The notes beneath the pieces were generated by a model. That model had not been told where the DNA came from. It searched no databases and worked only from the letters and a program-made list of their open reading frames with translations. 25,345 bases of DNA from a virus, in the IMG/VR virus record IMGVR_UViG_3300034190_002505, positions 1 to 25,345 of that record. One strand, 5' to 3'. Each line of letters begins with the position of its first letter. Within the stretch, counting starts at the first letter, position 1. Shown in pieces: positions 1-4,519 of the stretch. Position numbers and translations under genes: made by a program.

Positions 1-292
1 GTATAACTCATGACTAGTATTGTTCAAGACTTCTCTTGTAGATTATAAGGACAAACATAAGGGAAAAAAGTATGCGACTAATCCAAACCCTTATGATGTC
101 TTATATGAGGGATATATTTACCCATGTGATATGTATCACAATTCAACCTCGATGTGCCTCTCTCAAAGGCTTACGTACTTAGGCTTACATTATCTTAGCT
201 AAGGTTTCATGACGTTAATATGAACAGTTTGTCTTCTTGTTAAGGAATACGACGTTATTACGTCCTTTCTAACTCTTTAGCTATTCACGTTG
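1..292. other. Intergenic region without a convincing gene
   Basis: No ORF here has a credible start. A 60-codon plus-strand frame (20-202) opens only with TTG, has no ribosome binding site and has an unconvincing composition. Visible structures are a 7-bp inverted repeat with a 2-bp centre (125-140), a small hairpin GACGT-tatt-ACGTC (251-264) lying just past the stop of the minus-strand lipoprotein gene, and TATCTTAGC at 191-199, which looks like a promoter -7 element but has no matching -33 element 20 bp upstream. The hairpin has no clear U-tract, so it is at best a weak terminator. Confidence 0.5.
125..140. promoter_or_regulatory. 16-bp inverted repeat, CRP-type half-sites
   Basis: The sequence TGTGATATGTATCACA is a 7-bp inverted repeat around 2 bp and fits the TGTGA-N6-TCACA pattern bound by CRP/FNR-family regulators. 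No strong promoter was found beside it, so a regulatory role is inference. Confidence 0.35.
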
Positions 293-667
293 TTAATACA
301 CTAGTGTGTACTCTTCAATGCTTTTGCAGTGTGATTTTGACCTCACCTTCTTACCATCAACGAAATGTTCATAGTTTGATTTGAACATAGTTCTACCTAA
401 TGTTAAGGTTACTTTTGTTCCAATTTGTAGATCTTGAATAGGTCTTGATGAGTATGCTTGATACTCAATACCATCAGTCATATACACATAGTACCAACCA
501 GATCTAGCTCCTGCTAATTGCATTCTACTTGTTGCATCTGATAGTTCATCAACAGCAATTATAGTTGTTTTAACTAATGTGTCATTGTAAAGTCTATTCA
601 TTCTTTCTTGTCTACTCTCACAATTGAATAGGAGAGTGAGTATTGATAATATTAATAATCTTTTCAT
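293..667 (-). CDS. Small predicted lipoprotein, 124 aa
   Basis: The protein starts with Met-Lys-Arg and a hydrophobic stretch (residues 4-14) that ends in Leu-Phe-Asn-Cys. This is a non-canonical but plausible lipobox, giving a mature protein that begins at Cys16 followed by Glu-Ser-Arg. The rest (about 108 residues) is polar, with several beta-type stretches around residues 56-95, and has no motif I recognise. It is likely exported and anchored in a host membrane during infection, but its function is unknown. It is the last gene of the minus-strand block and is separated from its upstream neighbours by about 90 bp. The ATG at 667 is the only good start because it opens directly on the signal sequence. 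An Rz1-type outer spanin is conceivable from size and lipidation, but the protein lacks proline richness, so I do not call it that. Confidence 0.7.
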   Translation of the reverse strand: MKRLLILSILTLLFNCESRQERMNRLYNDTLVKTTIIAVDELSDATSRMQLAGARSGWYYVYMTDGIEYQAYSSRPIQDLQIGTKVTLTLGRTMFKSNYEHFVDGKKVRSKSHCKSIEEYTLVY

Positions 668-760
668 TTTATATAGTTTTAATGTTATGGTTTAGCTATT
701 TATAATAATGATGGTTATTTTTATTGAGGTGGAAATAGTGTTGAAAGAGGGGTTATTGGA

Positions 761-856
761 TTATCCCTCACCCATCAACTTGTTCACCAACATCAATAGT
801 TCTTTGAATTGTATTGTTAACTTGTTATCATCTAGTTGATTACTTAATGATGTCAC
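761..856 (-). CDS. Very short ORF (31 aa), possible 3' half of an interrupted gene
   Basis: Starting at a GTG, this frame encodes a helical, amphipathic peptide (begins TSLSNQLDDNKLTIQF and ends near LVNKLMGEG). It lies in the same reading frame as the 21-aa membrane ORF just upstream (863-928), separated from it only by a TGA at 863-865 and two sense codons. Read together, they would be a transmembrane helix followed by a helical cytoplasmic or periplasmic segment, as in many small phage membrane proteins. Either part may be a separate short gene, or the pair may be one gene broken by a nonsense mutation or read through. No ribosome binding site is evident before the GTG. Confidence that this is translated is low to moderate. 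Confidence 0.35.
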   Translation of the reverse strand: MTSLSNQLDDNKLTIQFKELLMLVNKLMGEG

Positions 857-862
857 TGTATT

Positions 863-928
863 TCATCTCTGAGCCCAATAGGCAAGAGTGAGTACAACAG
901 TGAGAACACACGTAGCAGGCAACACCAT
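863..928 (-). CDS. Very short membrane-segment ORF (21 aa)
   Basis: From the ATG at 928 this frame reads a single hydrophobic helix (begins MVLPATCVLTVV, then LTLAYWAQR) and stops at TGA. Upstream of that ATG the frame stays open for 12 more codons and would add Lys-Lys-Arg-Leu-Phe-Leu-Ser-Val, a natural signal-like N-terminus, but no standard start codon precedes it. This suggests a decayed 5' end or a non-canonical start. The same frame resumes after the TGA as the ORF at 761-856. It is therefore listed as a possible fragment of a small membrane protein gene running from about 964 to 761 on the minus strand. Confidence 0.35.
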   Translation of the reverse strand: MVLPATCVLTVVLTLAYWAQR

Positions 929-1001
929 ATGAGTGGTTATGACTGAAAGGAATAATCTTTTCTTTTACGAGCAAAGCGAGTTATCTTTTTTTAGGACAAA
1001 A

Positions 1002-1163
1002 CTATGCCTCCATAAGAGAGATAGCTTTGTTTACACAAAAGAGTTCAGGAAAGATACTTTCAGCTAAACACATGTTAGGACTAAATAACATTCCTGATTT
1101 AGGAATATACTCAGCATCTAACATAAATTCTTTTGTCTTAATATTATAAAGTAAAGAATACAT
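1002..1163 (-). CDS. Hypothetical protein, 53 aa
   Basis: This is a complete small ORF with an ATG start and TAG stop in the otherwise empty stretch behind the 150-aa gene. The product begins MYSLLYNIKTKEFMLDAEY, has a Pro-Lys-Ser-Gly turn near residue 22, and ends in a mixed hydrophobic segment with two cysteines (residues 32 and 43). No motif is recognised. The reading frame is convincing because the codons are A/T-ending and the residue mix is protein-like, unlike the other frames here. It lies 66 bp downstream of the 150-aa gene on the same strand, beyond a hairpin that may partly terminate transcription, so its expression may depend on read-through. Confidence 0.55.
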   Translation of the reverse strand: MYSLLYNIKTKEFMLDAEYIPKSGMLFSPNMCLAESIFPELFCVNKAISLMEA

Positions 1164-1192
1164 AATATAAGTTTTAAAGATTAAACAATAAA

Positions 1193-1218
1193 GCTCTTCC
1201 TCAATTAAGAGAAAGAGC
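1193..1218 (-). terminator. Hairpin terminator after the 150-aa gene
   Basis: On the minus strand GCTCTTTCTC and GAGGAAGAGC form a 10-bp stem with one G-U pair around a 6-nt loop, starting 12 nt after the stop codon at 1230. The following tract TTTATTGTTT is only moderately U-rich, so termination may be partial. Confidence 0.6.
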
Positions 1219-1229
1219 CATTAAATTAA

Positions 1230-1682
1230 TTACTCAGCTACATCATTGTTAGATGAAGCAACATCTTTCAAGAAAATGTCTTGAACAGATAAGTCTTGAG
1301 TAAAATAGCTGTTTCTATAAACAGGCTTACCTTGATAAGTGATTACTTGCTTAGTAGAAGGATTGATTTTAGCGTCCTGTTTCTTACCATCTTTCTTGAT
1401 GTAAGGAACAGTCGTTTCCTCTATGACAATTTTACCTGCATAAGGAAATTCAGCACCATCTACTAAGTGGTCACTAATAAGTTCAAGAACATCTTCTTCA
1501 AGAGTCATGAAGGCTGTACGAGTAGATACTCTACCAATACGGTCAAGACCTGTTATAGTCTTAGATTGTACCATGACAGAACCAGTTTGACGAGTCTCTC
1601 CAGTTTTCTTATCAGTGATAGATTTCATAGTTACCACTTTACCTGTTTTAGAATTTGCTACGATTGTTACTAAAGTTTTCAT
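1230..1682 (-). CDS. Conserved-looking phage protein, possible ssDNA-binding or OB-fold type, 150 aa
   Basis: The N-terminal two thirds alternate short Thr/Val/Ile/Lys-rich strands with charged turns (for example MKTLVTIVANSKTGKV at the start and the TGSVMVQSKTITGL segment near residue 35). A Lys-rich loop lies at residues 96-104, and a C-terminal Asp/Glu-rich tail follows a hydrophobic Val-Gln-Asp-Ile-Phe-Leu segment. Strands with a basic loop and acidic tail suggest a compact beta-barrel nucleic-acid-binding protein such as a phage SSB, but no diagnostic motif is present and this is a guess. It is the first gene of the minus-strand block, has its own hairpin terminator, and faces the regulatory region 1683-2060. 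That arrangement fits a highly transcribed replication-associated or regulatory gene. Confidence 0.75.
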   Translation of the reverse strand: MKTLVTIVANSKTGKVVTMKSITDKKTGETRQTGSVMVQSKTITGLDRIGRVSTRTAFMTLEEDVLELISDHLVDGAEFPYAGKIVIEETTVPYIKKDGKKQDAKINPSTKQVITYQGKPVYRNSYFTQDLSVQDIFLKDVASSNNDVAE

Positions 1683-1878
1683 AAGATTTAAATTTAAATG
1701 ATTATATAATTAAGTTAAAATGTTACAATTCAAAGTGTCTGCTCTTTGGCAAACACTGAAGAATAAGGTGATAGTCAATTGACCATACCCTGCTCCCCAA
1801 AATTTAAAAAGAGTAGGGGCTAGATTGTTATTTATCCACCACTCAACTATCTCTCAAAAAAAAATTTTAAAAAAAAAA

Positions 1879-1909
1879 TTATCGTATCAACTTCGTATAT
1901 TATCGTATC
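1879..1909. repeat. Three helically phased repeats (TTATCGTATC type)
   Basis: TTATCGTATC occurs at 1879-1888 and exactly again at 1900-1909, 21 bp apart. A variant (CTTCGTATAT, 1891-1900) lies between them, so copies recur about once per helical turn on the same DNA face. They directly follow A-tracts of about 9 and 10 bases. Such spacing is typical of operator or iteron arrays. Confidence 0.55.
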
Positions 1910-1990
1910 TAATAGTACTACCTATGTGTATTCTTTCTCATACGTTAGCACCCATATATGTATGCTATGACTGAGATATCATACCATAAA

Positions 1991-2020
1991 TGTCCAGTTA
2001 ATTTAGTAAGAAACTGGACA
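1991..2020. promoter_or_regulatory. 9-bp perfect inverted repeat upstream of a promoter
   Basis: TGTCCAGTT (1991-1999) and AACTGGACA (2012-2020) are perfect inverted copies separated by 12 bp. The repeat ends 4 bp before the -33 element of the promoter at 2025-2056, a position suited to an activator or repressor site. It has no U-tract and is not a terminator. Confidence 0.5.
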
Positions 2021-2024
2021 AATA

Positions 2025-2056
2025 TTTGCACACTTAATTAATTATCACTATATTGG
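2025..2056 (+). promoter_or_regulatory. Bacteroidota-type promoter, nearly leaderless gene
   Basis: TTTG (2025-2028), a 20-bp spacer and TATATTGG followed by C (2049-2057) match the TTnG/TAnnTTnG(C) pattern repeated through the window. The -7 element ends 4 bp before the ATG at 2061, so transcription should begin at or within a few bases of the start codon. Confidence 0.65.
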
Positions 2057-2060
2057 CTGA

Positions 2061-2312
2061 ATGGATTATAAAACAACAAAAGATTTTATCAACGAAGGTA
2101 GTAAAGAGTTTATAGATATTGACTCAGAGATCAAGAGGGTGTATAGGTTTCCTAATTATGAGGACATAATAATAAATTACCCATTGAAATTATGTGTAAC
2201 AGAGAATGGACATAGGATATGGGACGCCTATGGGACATCCCATTATATCCCTACTGGATGGATACATCTAGCTTGGGAAGTAAAAGAAGGTAGACCAAAC
2301 TTTATTAAATAG
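2061..2312 (+). CDS. Hypothetical protein, 83 aa
   Basis: This acidic soluble protein has no membrane segment. It is rich in aromatics towards the C-terminus (Trp-Asp-Ala-Tyr, Pro-Thr-Gly-Trp-Ile-His-Leu-Ala-Trp), suggesting a small beta-rich domain. I recognise no family. It is the first plus-strand gene after the divergent control region, and its ATG practically abuts the -7 element, so its mRNA is likely leaderless. The gene downstream starts 11 bp after its stop, so the two are probably co-transcribed. As the first gene of a phage-specific unit next to possible operator repeats, it could be an early protein, but nothing in the sequence proves this. Confidence 0.7.
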   Translation: MDYKTTKDFINEGSKEFIDIDSEIKRVYRFPNYEDIIINYPLKLCVTENGHRIWDAYGTSHYIPTGWIHLAWEVKEGRPNFIK

Positions 2313-2323
2313 TTATTAGAGTC

Positions 2324-2740
2324 ATGAAGGATAAATATTATACACCAACAATAGAAGAGTTTCATGTAGGCTTTGAGTTTGAAGTTAATTATGGAAAGAA
2401 CAATTGGGTTGAAGAAAGTTTAGCTTACGCTCCACAAGTAGTTACACTGCCATACATGAAGCTAGAAAACATTAGAGTTAAATACCTAGACAAAGAAGAT
2501 ATTGAGAGTTTAGGGTTTAAATCTAGAAGCCCTGGTAGTGACATGAGACATTATCATTACTTCAAGAGAGAAGCTCCAGGTAGTTTAGAATATTGGTCAG
2601 AAGTACTTATTGATTTTAGATGGGGATTAGATGATATAGGAATTAGAGGAGTGAGAGGAAGTGAAGAGGGAACACTCTTTAAAGGATCAATCAAGAACAT
2701 ATCAGAACTTAAAATTATATTAAAACAATTAGGAGTATGA
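2324..2740 (+). CDS. Conserved hypothetical phage protein, 138 aa
   Basis: The N-terminus reads YYTPTIEEFHVGFEFEV, an opening I associate with small proteins common in phages of Bacteroidota. It is followed by a Lys-Tyr-Leu-Asp-Lys-Glu-Asp-Ile-Glu segment (residues 53-61) and a C-terminal helix ending in Ile-Leu-Lys-Gln-Leu-Gly-Val. It is soluble, with no signal or membrane segment and no catalytic motif I can identify. Its TGA stop overlaps the ATG of the next ORF (ATGA), which indicates translational coupling. AGGAG sits directly before that overlap. The molecular role of the family is unknown to me. Confidence 0.8.
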   Translation: MKDKYYTPTIEEFHVGFEFEVNYGKNNWVEESLAYAPQVVTLPYMKLENIRVKYLDKEDIESLGFKSRSPGSDMRHYHYFKREAPGSLEYWSEVLIDFRWGLDDIGIRGVRGSEEGTLFKGSIKNISELKIILKQLGV

Positions 2741-2880
2741 ACATGAAACAAGTAATAGCTCTATACGATGTAATAGAGCCTAAGTGTGAGGAACTAGGAA
2801 TTAAACCTATGTTTAGAATAGTAGGATCAGAAGTGATGGAATTTTCTGTAACATTTAAAGAGATTAAGAGTGACCTATAA
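2737..2880 (+). CDS. Small hypothetical protein, 47 aa
   Basis: The start overlaps the preceding stop as ATGA, with AGGAG six bases upstream, one of the better ribosome binding sites in the window. A second in-frame ATG lies two codons later. The product (begins MNMKQVIALYDVIEPKCEEL) is a small alternating strand/helix protein with an amphipathic first segment and a C-terminal Lys-Glu-Ile-Lys-Ser-Asp-Leu. The next gene starts inside its last codons. No function is recognised. Confidence 0.65.
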   Translation: MNMKQVIALYDVIEPKCEELGIKPMFRIVGSEVMEFSVTFKEIKSDL

Positions 2881-3085
2881 AGAGTACTTAAGTAGAGAGG
2901 GGTTTGTTTACAATGAGAAAGAAGGATCATGGGTAATAGGACTTGGATGGGGTAAGAGTATTAAAGTATCTCATATACTTAAAGGACTCTTTGAAATAAC
3001 AAAGAACAGTAAGATTATATTCTCAGACTTTGTAGAGAGTATGAATGAATTTAAACACTTAATCGAGGAAACTAAAAAGGAATAG
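2870..3085 (+). CDS. Small hypothetical protein, 71 aa
   Basis: Translation most likely starts at GTG 2870, overlapping the previous gene by 11 bp; there is no upstream ATG in frame. The product begins VTYKEYLSREGFVYNEKEG and continues with a Gly-rich turn (VIGLGWGKS). It then alternates hydrophobic and polar residues and ends in a charged helix (Glu-Glu-Thr-Lys-Lys-Glu). It is soluble and of unknown function. It closes a four-gene run that begins at 2061 and is followed by an 18-bp palindrome. Confidence 0.65.
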   Translation: MTYKEYLSREGFVYNEKEGSWVIGLGWGKSIKVSHILKGLFEITKNSKIIFSDFVESMNEFKHLIEETKKE

Positions 3086-3102
3086 CTATAATACTCAAGT
3101 AG

Positions 3103-3120
3103 ATAATTGTTAACAATTAT
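3103..3120. promoter_or_regulatory. 18-bp perfect palindrome before the rhomboid gene
   Basis: ATAATTGTTAACAATTAT reads identically on both strands and ends 8 bp before the rhomboid start codon at 3129. A TATAAT-containing stretch (AGCTATAATA) lies about 15 bp upstream of it. It could be a dimer-bound operator, or an mRNA hairpin covering the ribosome binding region. Confidence 0.5.
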
Positions 3121-3128
3121 GTAGCTTT

Positions 3129-3674
3129 ATGTTCATGAATAAGCATAGTCAAATAAACGTACTGTCATGGACATTAATAATTACTATACCTTTTATATTT
3201 CAATATACAGGGATAATAAATACCCAAGAATTACTTACTTCTAAAAGCAATGGATGGTGGTCAATACTTACAGGGCCATTACTTCACGGAAGCCCAACAC
3301 ACTTCGCAGGAAACATTACAGGATTAGTACTAGGAGTATCATTACTACTTAACATGTATAGTAAGAGAGCATACTGGATGGTAATCATCTTAGGATTCAT
3401 CTTACCATCAATAGTAATGTATGCAACAGGATTAAGATCACTTGGTATAAGTGGATTAGTCTTTACAGTAATATGGTTCATAATATACAGAGGCATGTTA
3501 TCAAGTCAGATCTTACGTAAGGTTATTGGGGTGTTAATGTTGATATTATATGGATCTACTCTAGCTAGTGCATTCCCTAAGTTGATGTCAAATGTAGCCT
3601 GGCAGTCACACATGTGTGGAGTAGTGCTTGCAATCTTTTTAGCGTTATATGATAAAATAAGGTTAAAAAATTAG
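3129..3674 (+). CDS. Rhomboid-family intramembrane serine protease, 181 aa
   Basis: The rhomboid fold is visible as about six hydrophobic segments with the family's motifs in order. His53-x4-His58-x3-Asn62 (HGSPTHFAGN) matches the helix-2 motif that supplies the oxyanion His and Asn. Gly-Ile-Ser-Gly (106-109) supplies the nucleophile Ser108. Ser-His-Met-Cys-Gly (160-164) supplies catalytic His161 and the helix-6 glycine. All catalytic positions are therefore present, and the protein should be active in the host inner membrane, cleaving transmembrane substrates. There is no cytoplasmic or extra domain, so this is a minimal rhomboid core of the size seen in short bacterial members. Two ATGs (3129, 3135) are possible. 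The gene follows a perfect palindrome and is followed by small membrane proteins. The substrate is unknown; superinfection control, host envelope protein cleavage or lysis timing are possible roles by inference. Confidence 0.88.
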   Translation: MFMNKHSQINVLSWTLIITIPFIFQYTGIINTQELLTSKSNGWWSILTGPLLHGSPTHFAGNITGLVLGVSLLLNMYSKRAYWMVIILGFILPSIVMYATGLRSLGISGLVFTVIWFIIYRGMLSSQILRKVIGVLMLILYGSTLASAFPKLMSNVAWQSHMCGVVLAIFLALYDKIRLKN

Positions 3675-3702
3675 GAATGTATTATTCACTTCACTATCTT
3701 AG
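3671..3702 (+). promoter_or_regulatory. Promoter for the 77-aa membrane protein
   Basis: TTAG (3671-3674, overlapping the rhomboid stop codon), a 20-bp spacer and TATCTTAG followed by C (3695-3703) fit the window's promoter pattern. The expected leader before the ATG at 3726 is about 17 nt. Confidence 0.55.
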
Positions 3703-3725
3703 CACCTTAATTAAAAAATAATATT

Positions 3726-3959
3726 ATGAAGTACATTAAACAACTGTTAGCAATAATTGTTAACTTTACAACTGGATTAGGATTTTATGGAATAGGACTT
3801 ATAGCAGTAGCTATTGGATTGTTATCTATTGGAATCGACTCTATTGCTTATGGGTTCATTGGTGCATTCGTGTACAAGAACTGGGAAACAATAGTGCCTC
3901 ACTTACTTAAAGCTTGGGAATTTGTTAAAGCAAAAGTTCTTGGATGGGTTAACGGGTAA
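3726..3959 (+). CDS. Small membrane protein with two hydrophobic segments, 77 aa (holin-like size)
   Basis: The sequence has a short basic N-terminus (Met-Lys-Tyr-Ile-Lys), hydrophobic runs at about residues 7-30 and 30-51 broken by small residues and one Asp, and a C-terminal amphipathic segment rich in Trp and Lys. Two adjacent membrane helices with charged ends in under 80 residues is the general form of many phage holins, but it is also that of unrelated small membrane proteins, so holin is only a suggestion. No endolysin gene is visible nearby to support it. The gene has its own promoter (3671-3702) and is followed by a strong terminator, making it a single-gene unit next to the rhomboid. 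Confidence 0.75.
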   Translation: MKYIKQLLAIIVNFTTGLGFYGIGLIAVAIGLLSIGIDSIAYGFIGAFVYKNWETIVPHLLKAWEFVKAKVLGWVNG

Positions 3960-3983
3960 TAAACAATAAAAAGAAATTTTAAA

Positions 3984-4012
3984 AATCCTAGCAGAAATGT
4001 TAGGATTTTTTT
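3984..4012 (+). terminator. Rho-independent terminator
   Basis: AATCCTAGCA and TGTTAGGATT form a 10-bp stem (one G-U pair) closed by a GAAA tetraloop and followed by a U-tract to 4012. It ends the 77-aa gene's transcript; the next promoter's -33 element begins within the U-tract. Confidence 0.88.
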
Positions 4013-4041
4013 GTTACATACACCATTAATCCGTACCTTAC
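4010..4041 (+). promoter_or_regulatory. Promoter overlapping the terminator tail
   Basis: TTTG (4010-4013), a 20-bp spacer and TACCTTAC (4034-4041) fit the pattern less fully (TTAC in place of TTnG) but with the right spacing. A leader of about 12 nt to the ATG at 4058 is expected. Confidence 0.45.
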
Positions 4042-4057
4042 AAAAAACAATAAAATT

Positions 4058-4324
4058 ATGATAACATTTTTTAAAATAGTAGCAATCATTGGATTAATCT
4101 TTTTTCCAATAGTTAAATCAAAGAATAAAGGGGTTATAGAGTGGTTCTGGATAAAAGGAATAGTATTGGGTTTAAATTATGATTCAATGTACTTTGCAGT
4201 TAAAAAAGAGGATGGAGAGGATCAAGCATACAAACTTTACAACTTTCAATTCCATTTATTTATTGGAACTATAACAATGTCATTTTCAGTTAAGAAAGAT
4301 GATATAGCAATAAAAGAAAGCTAG
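4058..4324 (+). CDS. Hypothetical protein with N-terminal membrane anchor, 88 aa
   Basis: Residues 1-19 form one hydrophobic helix (MITFFKIVAIIGLIFFPIV) followed by a basic stretch (Lys-Ser-Lys-Asn-Lys), giving a probable N-out, C-in anchor. The remainder looks like a small beta domain, with a Trp-Phe-Trp-Ile-Lys-Gly stretch and later Tyr-Asn-Phe-Gln-Phe-His-Leu. Short proteins with this kind of centre recur in Bacteroidota phages as far as I remember, without known function. The TAG stop overlaps the GTG start of the following 52-aa ORF by one base, so the two are probably translated together from the promoter at 4010-4041. Confidence 0.7.
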   Translation: MITFFKIVAIIGLIFFPIVKSKNKGVIEWFWIKGIVLGLNYDSMYFAVKKEDGEDQAYKLYNFQFHLFIGTITMSFSVKKDDIAIKES

Positions 4325-4482
4325 TGAAAGAGATTAAATCATTAAAAGAATCCACGTATGAATACACGGAAGCTCTTATTGCTTTGTCATTGCAAATAGG
4401 TATAGCTGAGATTAGAGCTAGAAAGAGAAGTACTCCTAGGAGAAATATTCCATGGGAGATATCAAAAGATAATGATATGTAA
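4324..4482 (+). CDS. Small basic hypothetical protein, 52 aa
   Basis: The GTG at 4324 shares its first base with the previous stop (TAGTG), a coupled arrangement common in this window. The product starts with charged residues (VKEIKSLKESTYEYTEAL), has a central helix, and turns strongly basic near the end (Arg-Ala-Arg-Lys-Arg-Ser-Thr-Pro-Arg-Arg). A nucleic-acid or membrane-surface contact by that tail is possible but unproven. It is the last coding ORF before the structured RNA, whose promoter -33 element begins two bases after this stop codon. Confidence 0.55.
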   Translation: MKEIKSLKESTYEYTEALIALSLQIGIAEIRARKRSTPRRNIPWEISKDNDM

Positions 4483-4483
4483 A

Positions 4484-4515
4484 TTAGGATTTTAATCTTA
4501 ATTGAACTATATTTG
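4484..4515 (+). promoter_or_regulatory. Promoter of the structured RNA
   Basis: TTAG (4484-4487), 20 bp, and TATATTTG followed by C (4508-4516). This -7 element is a perfect TAnnTTTG. No coding start lies within 400 bp downstream and a terminator intervenes, so it appears to drive only the RNA. Confidence 0.6.
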
Positions 4516-4519
4516 CATC

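Larger units (their letters stand above)
1683..2060. promoter_or_regulatory. Divergent intergenic control region
   Basis: This 378-bp region separates minus- and plus-strand genes and holds no supportable ORF. From left to right it contains a 10-bp palindrome GTCAATTGAC (1774-1783), an 8-bp GC-rich stem with one G-U pair (1788-1795 with 1811-1818), two adjoining A-tracts (about 1855-1878), phased repeats (1879-1909), a lone TACGTTAGC -7-like box (1941-1949), a 9-bp inverted repeat (1991-2020) and a promoter (2025-2056). This density of elements suggests a transcriptional switch or a replication origin. I found no good -33/-7 pair for the minus-strand gene. Confidence 0.6.

Noticed and set aside
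191-199. Promoter with TATCTTAGC at the left end
   Set aside because: The -7 element is perfect but the -33 position (AGGC) does not fit and no gene follows on the plus strand.
20-202. 60-codon plus-strand ORF at the left edge
   Set aside because: It opens only at a TTG, has no ribosome binding site or promoter at the right distance, and contains a CRP-type inverted repeat. Composition is not clearly protein-like, so I treat the region as noncoding.
293-667. Outer spanin (Rz1-like) identity of the lipoprotein
   Set aside because: It has a lipobox-like end to its signal but no Pro-rich body and no adjacent inner spanin or endolysin gene.
761-928. Genome-wide TGA-to-Trp recoding
   Set aside because: Several genes end in TGA with precise ATGA overlaps (for example at 2740, 5649, 5771, 6569 and 9250), so TGA is a working stop codon here.
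1467-1673. Plus-strand ORF opposite the 150-aa minus-strand gene
   Set aside because: It lies fully inside a well-supported gene on the other strand, and its Cys/Tyr/Ser-rich product is typical of antisense shadow frames.
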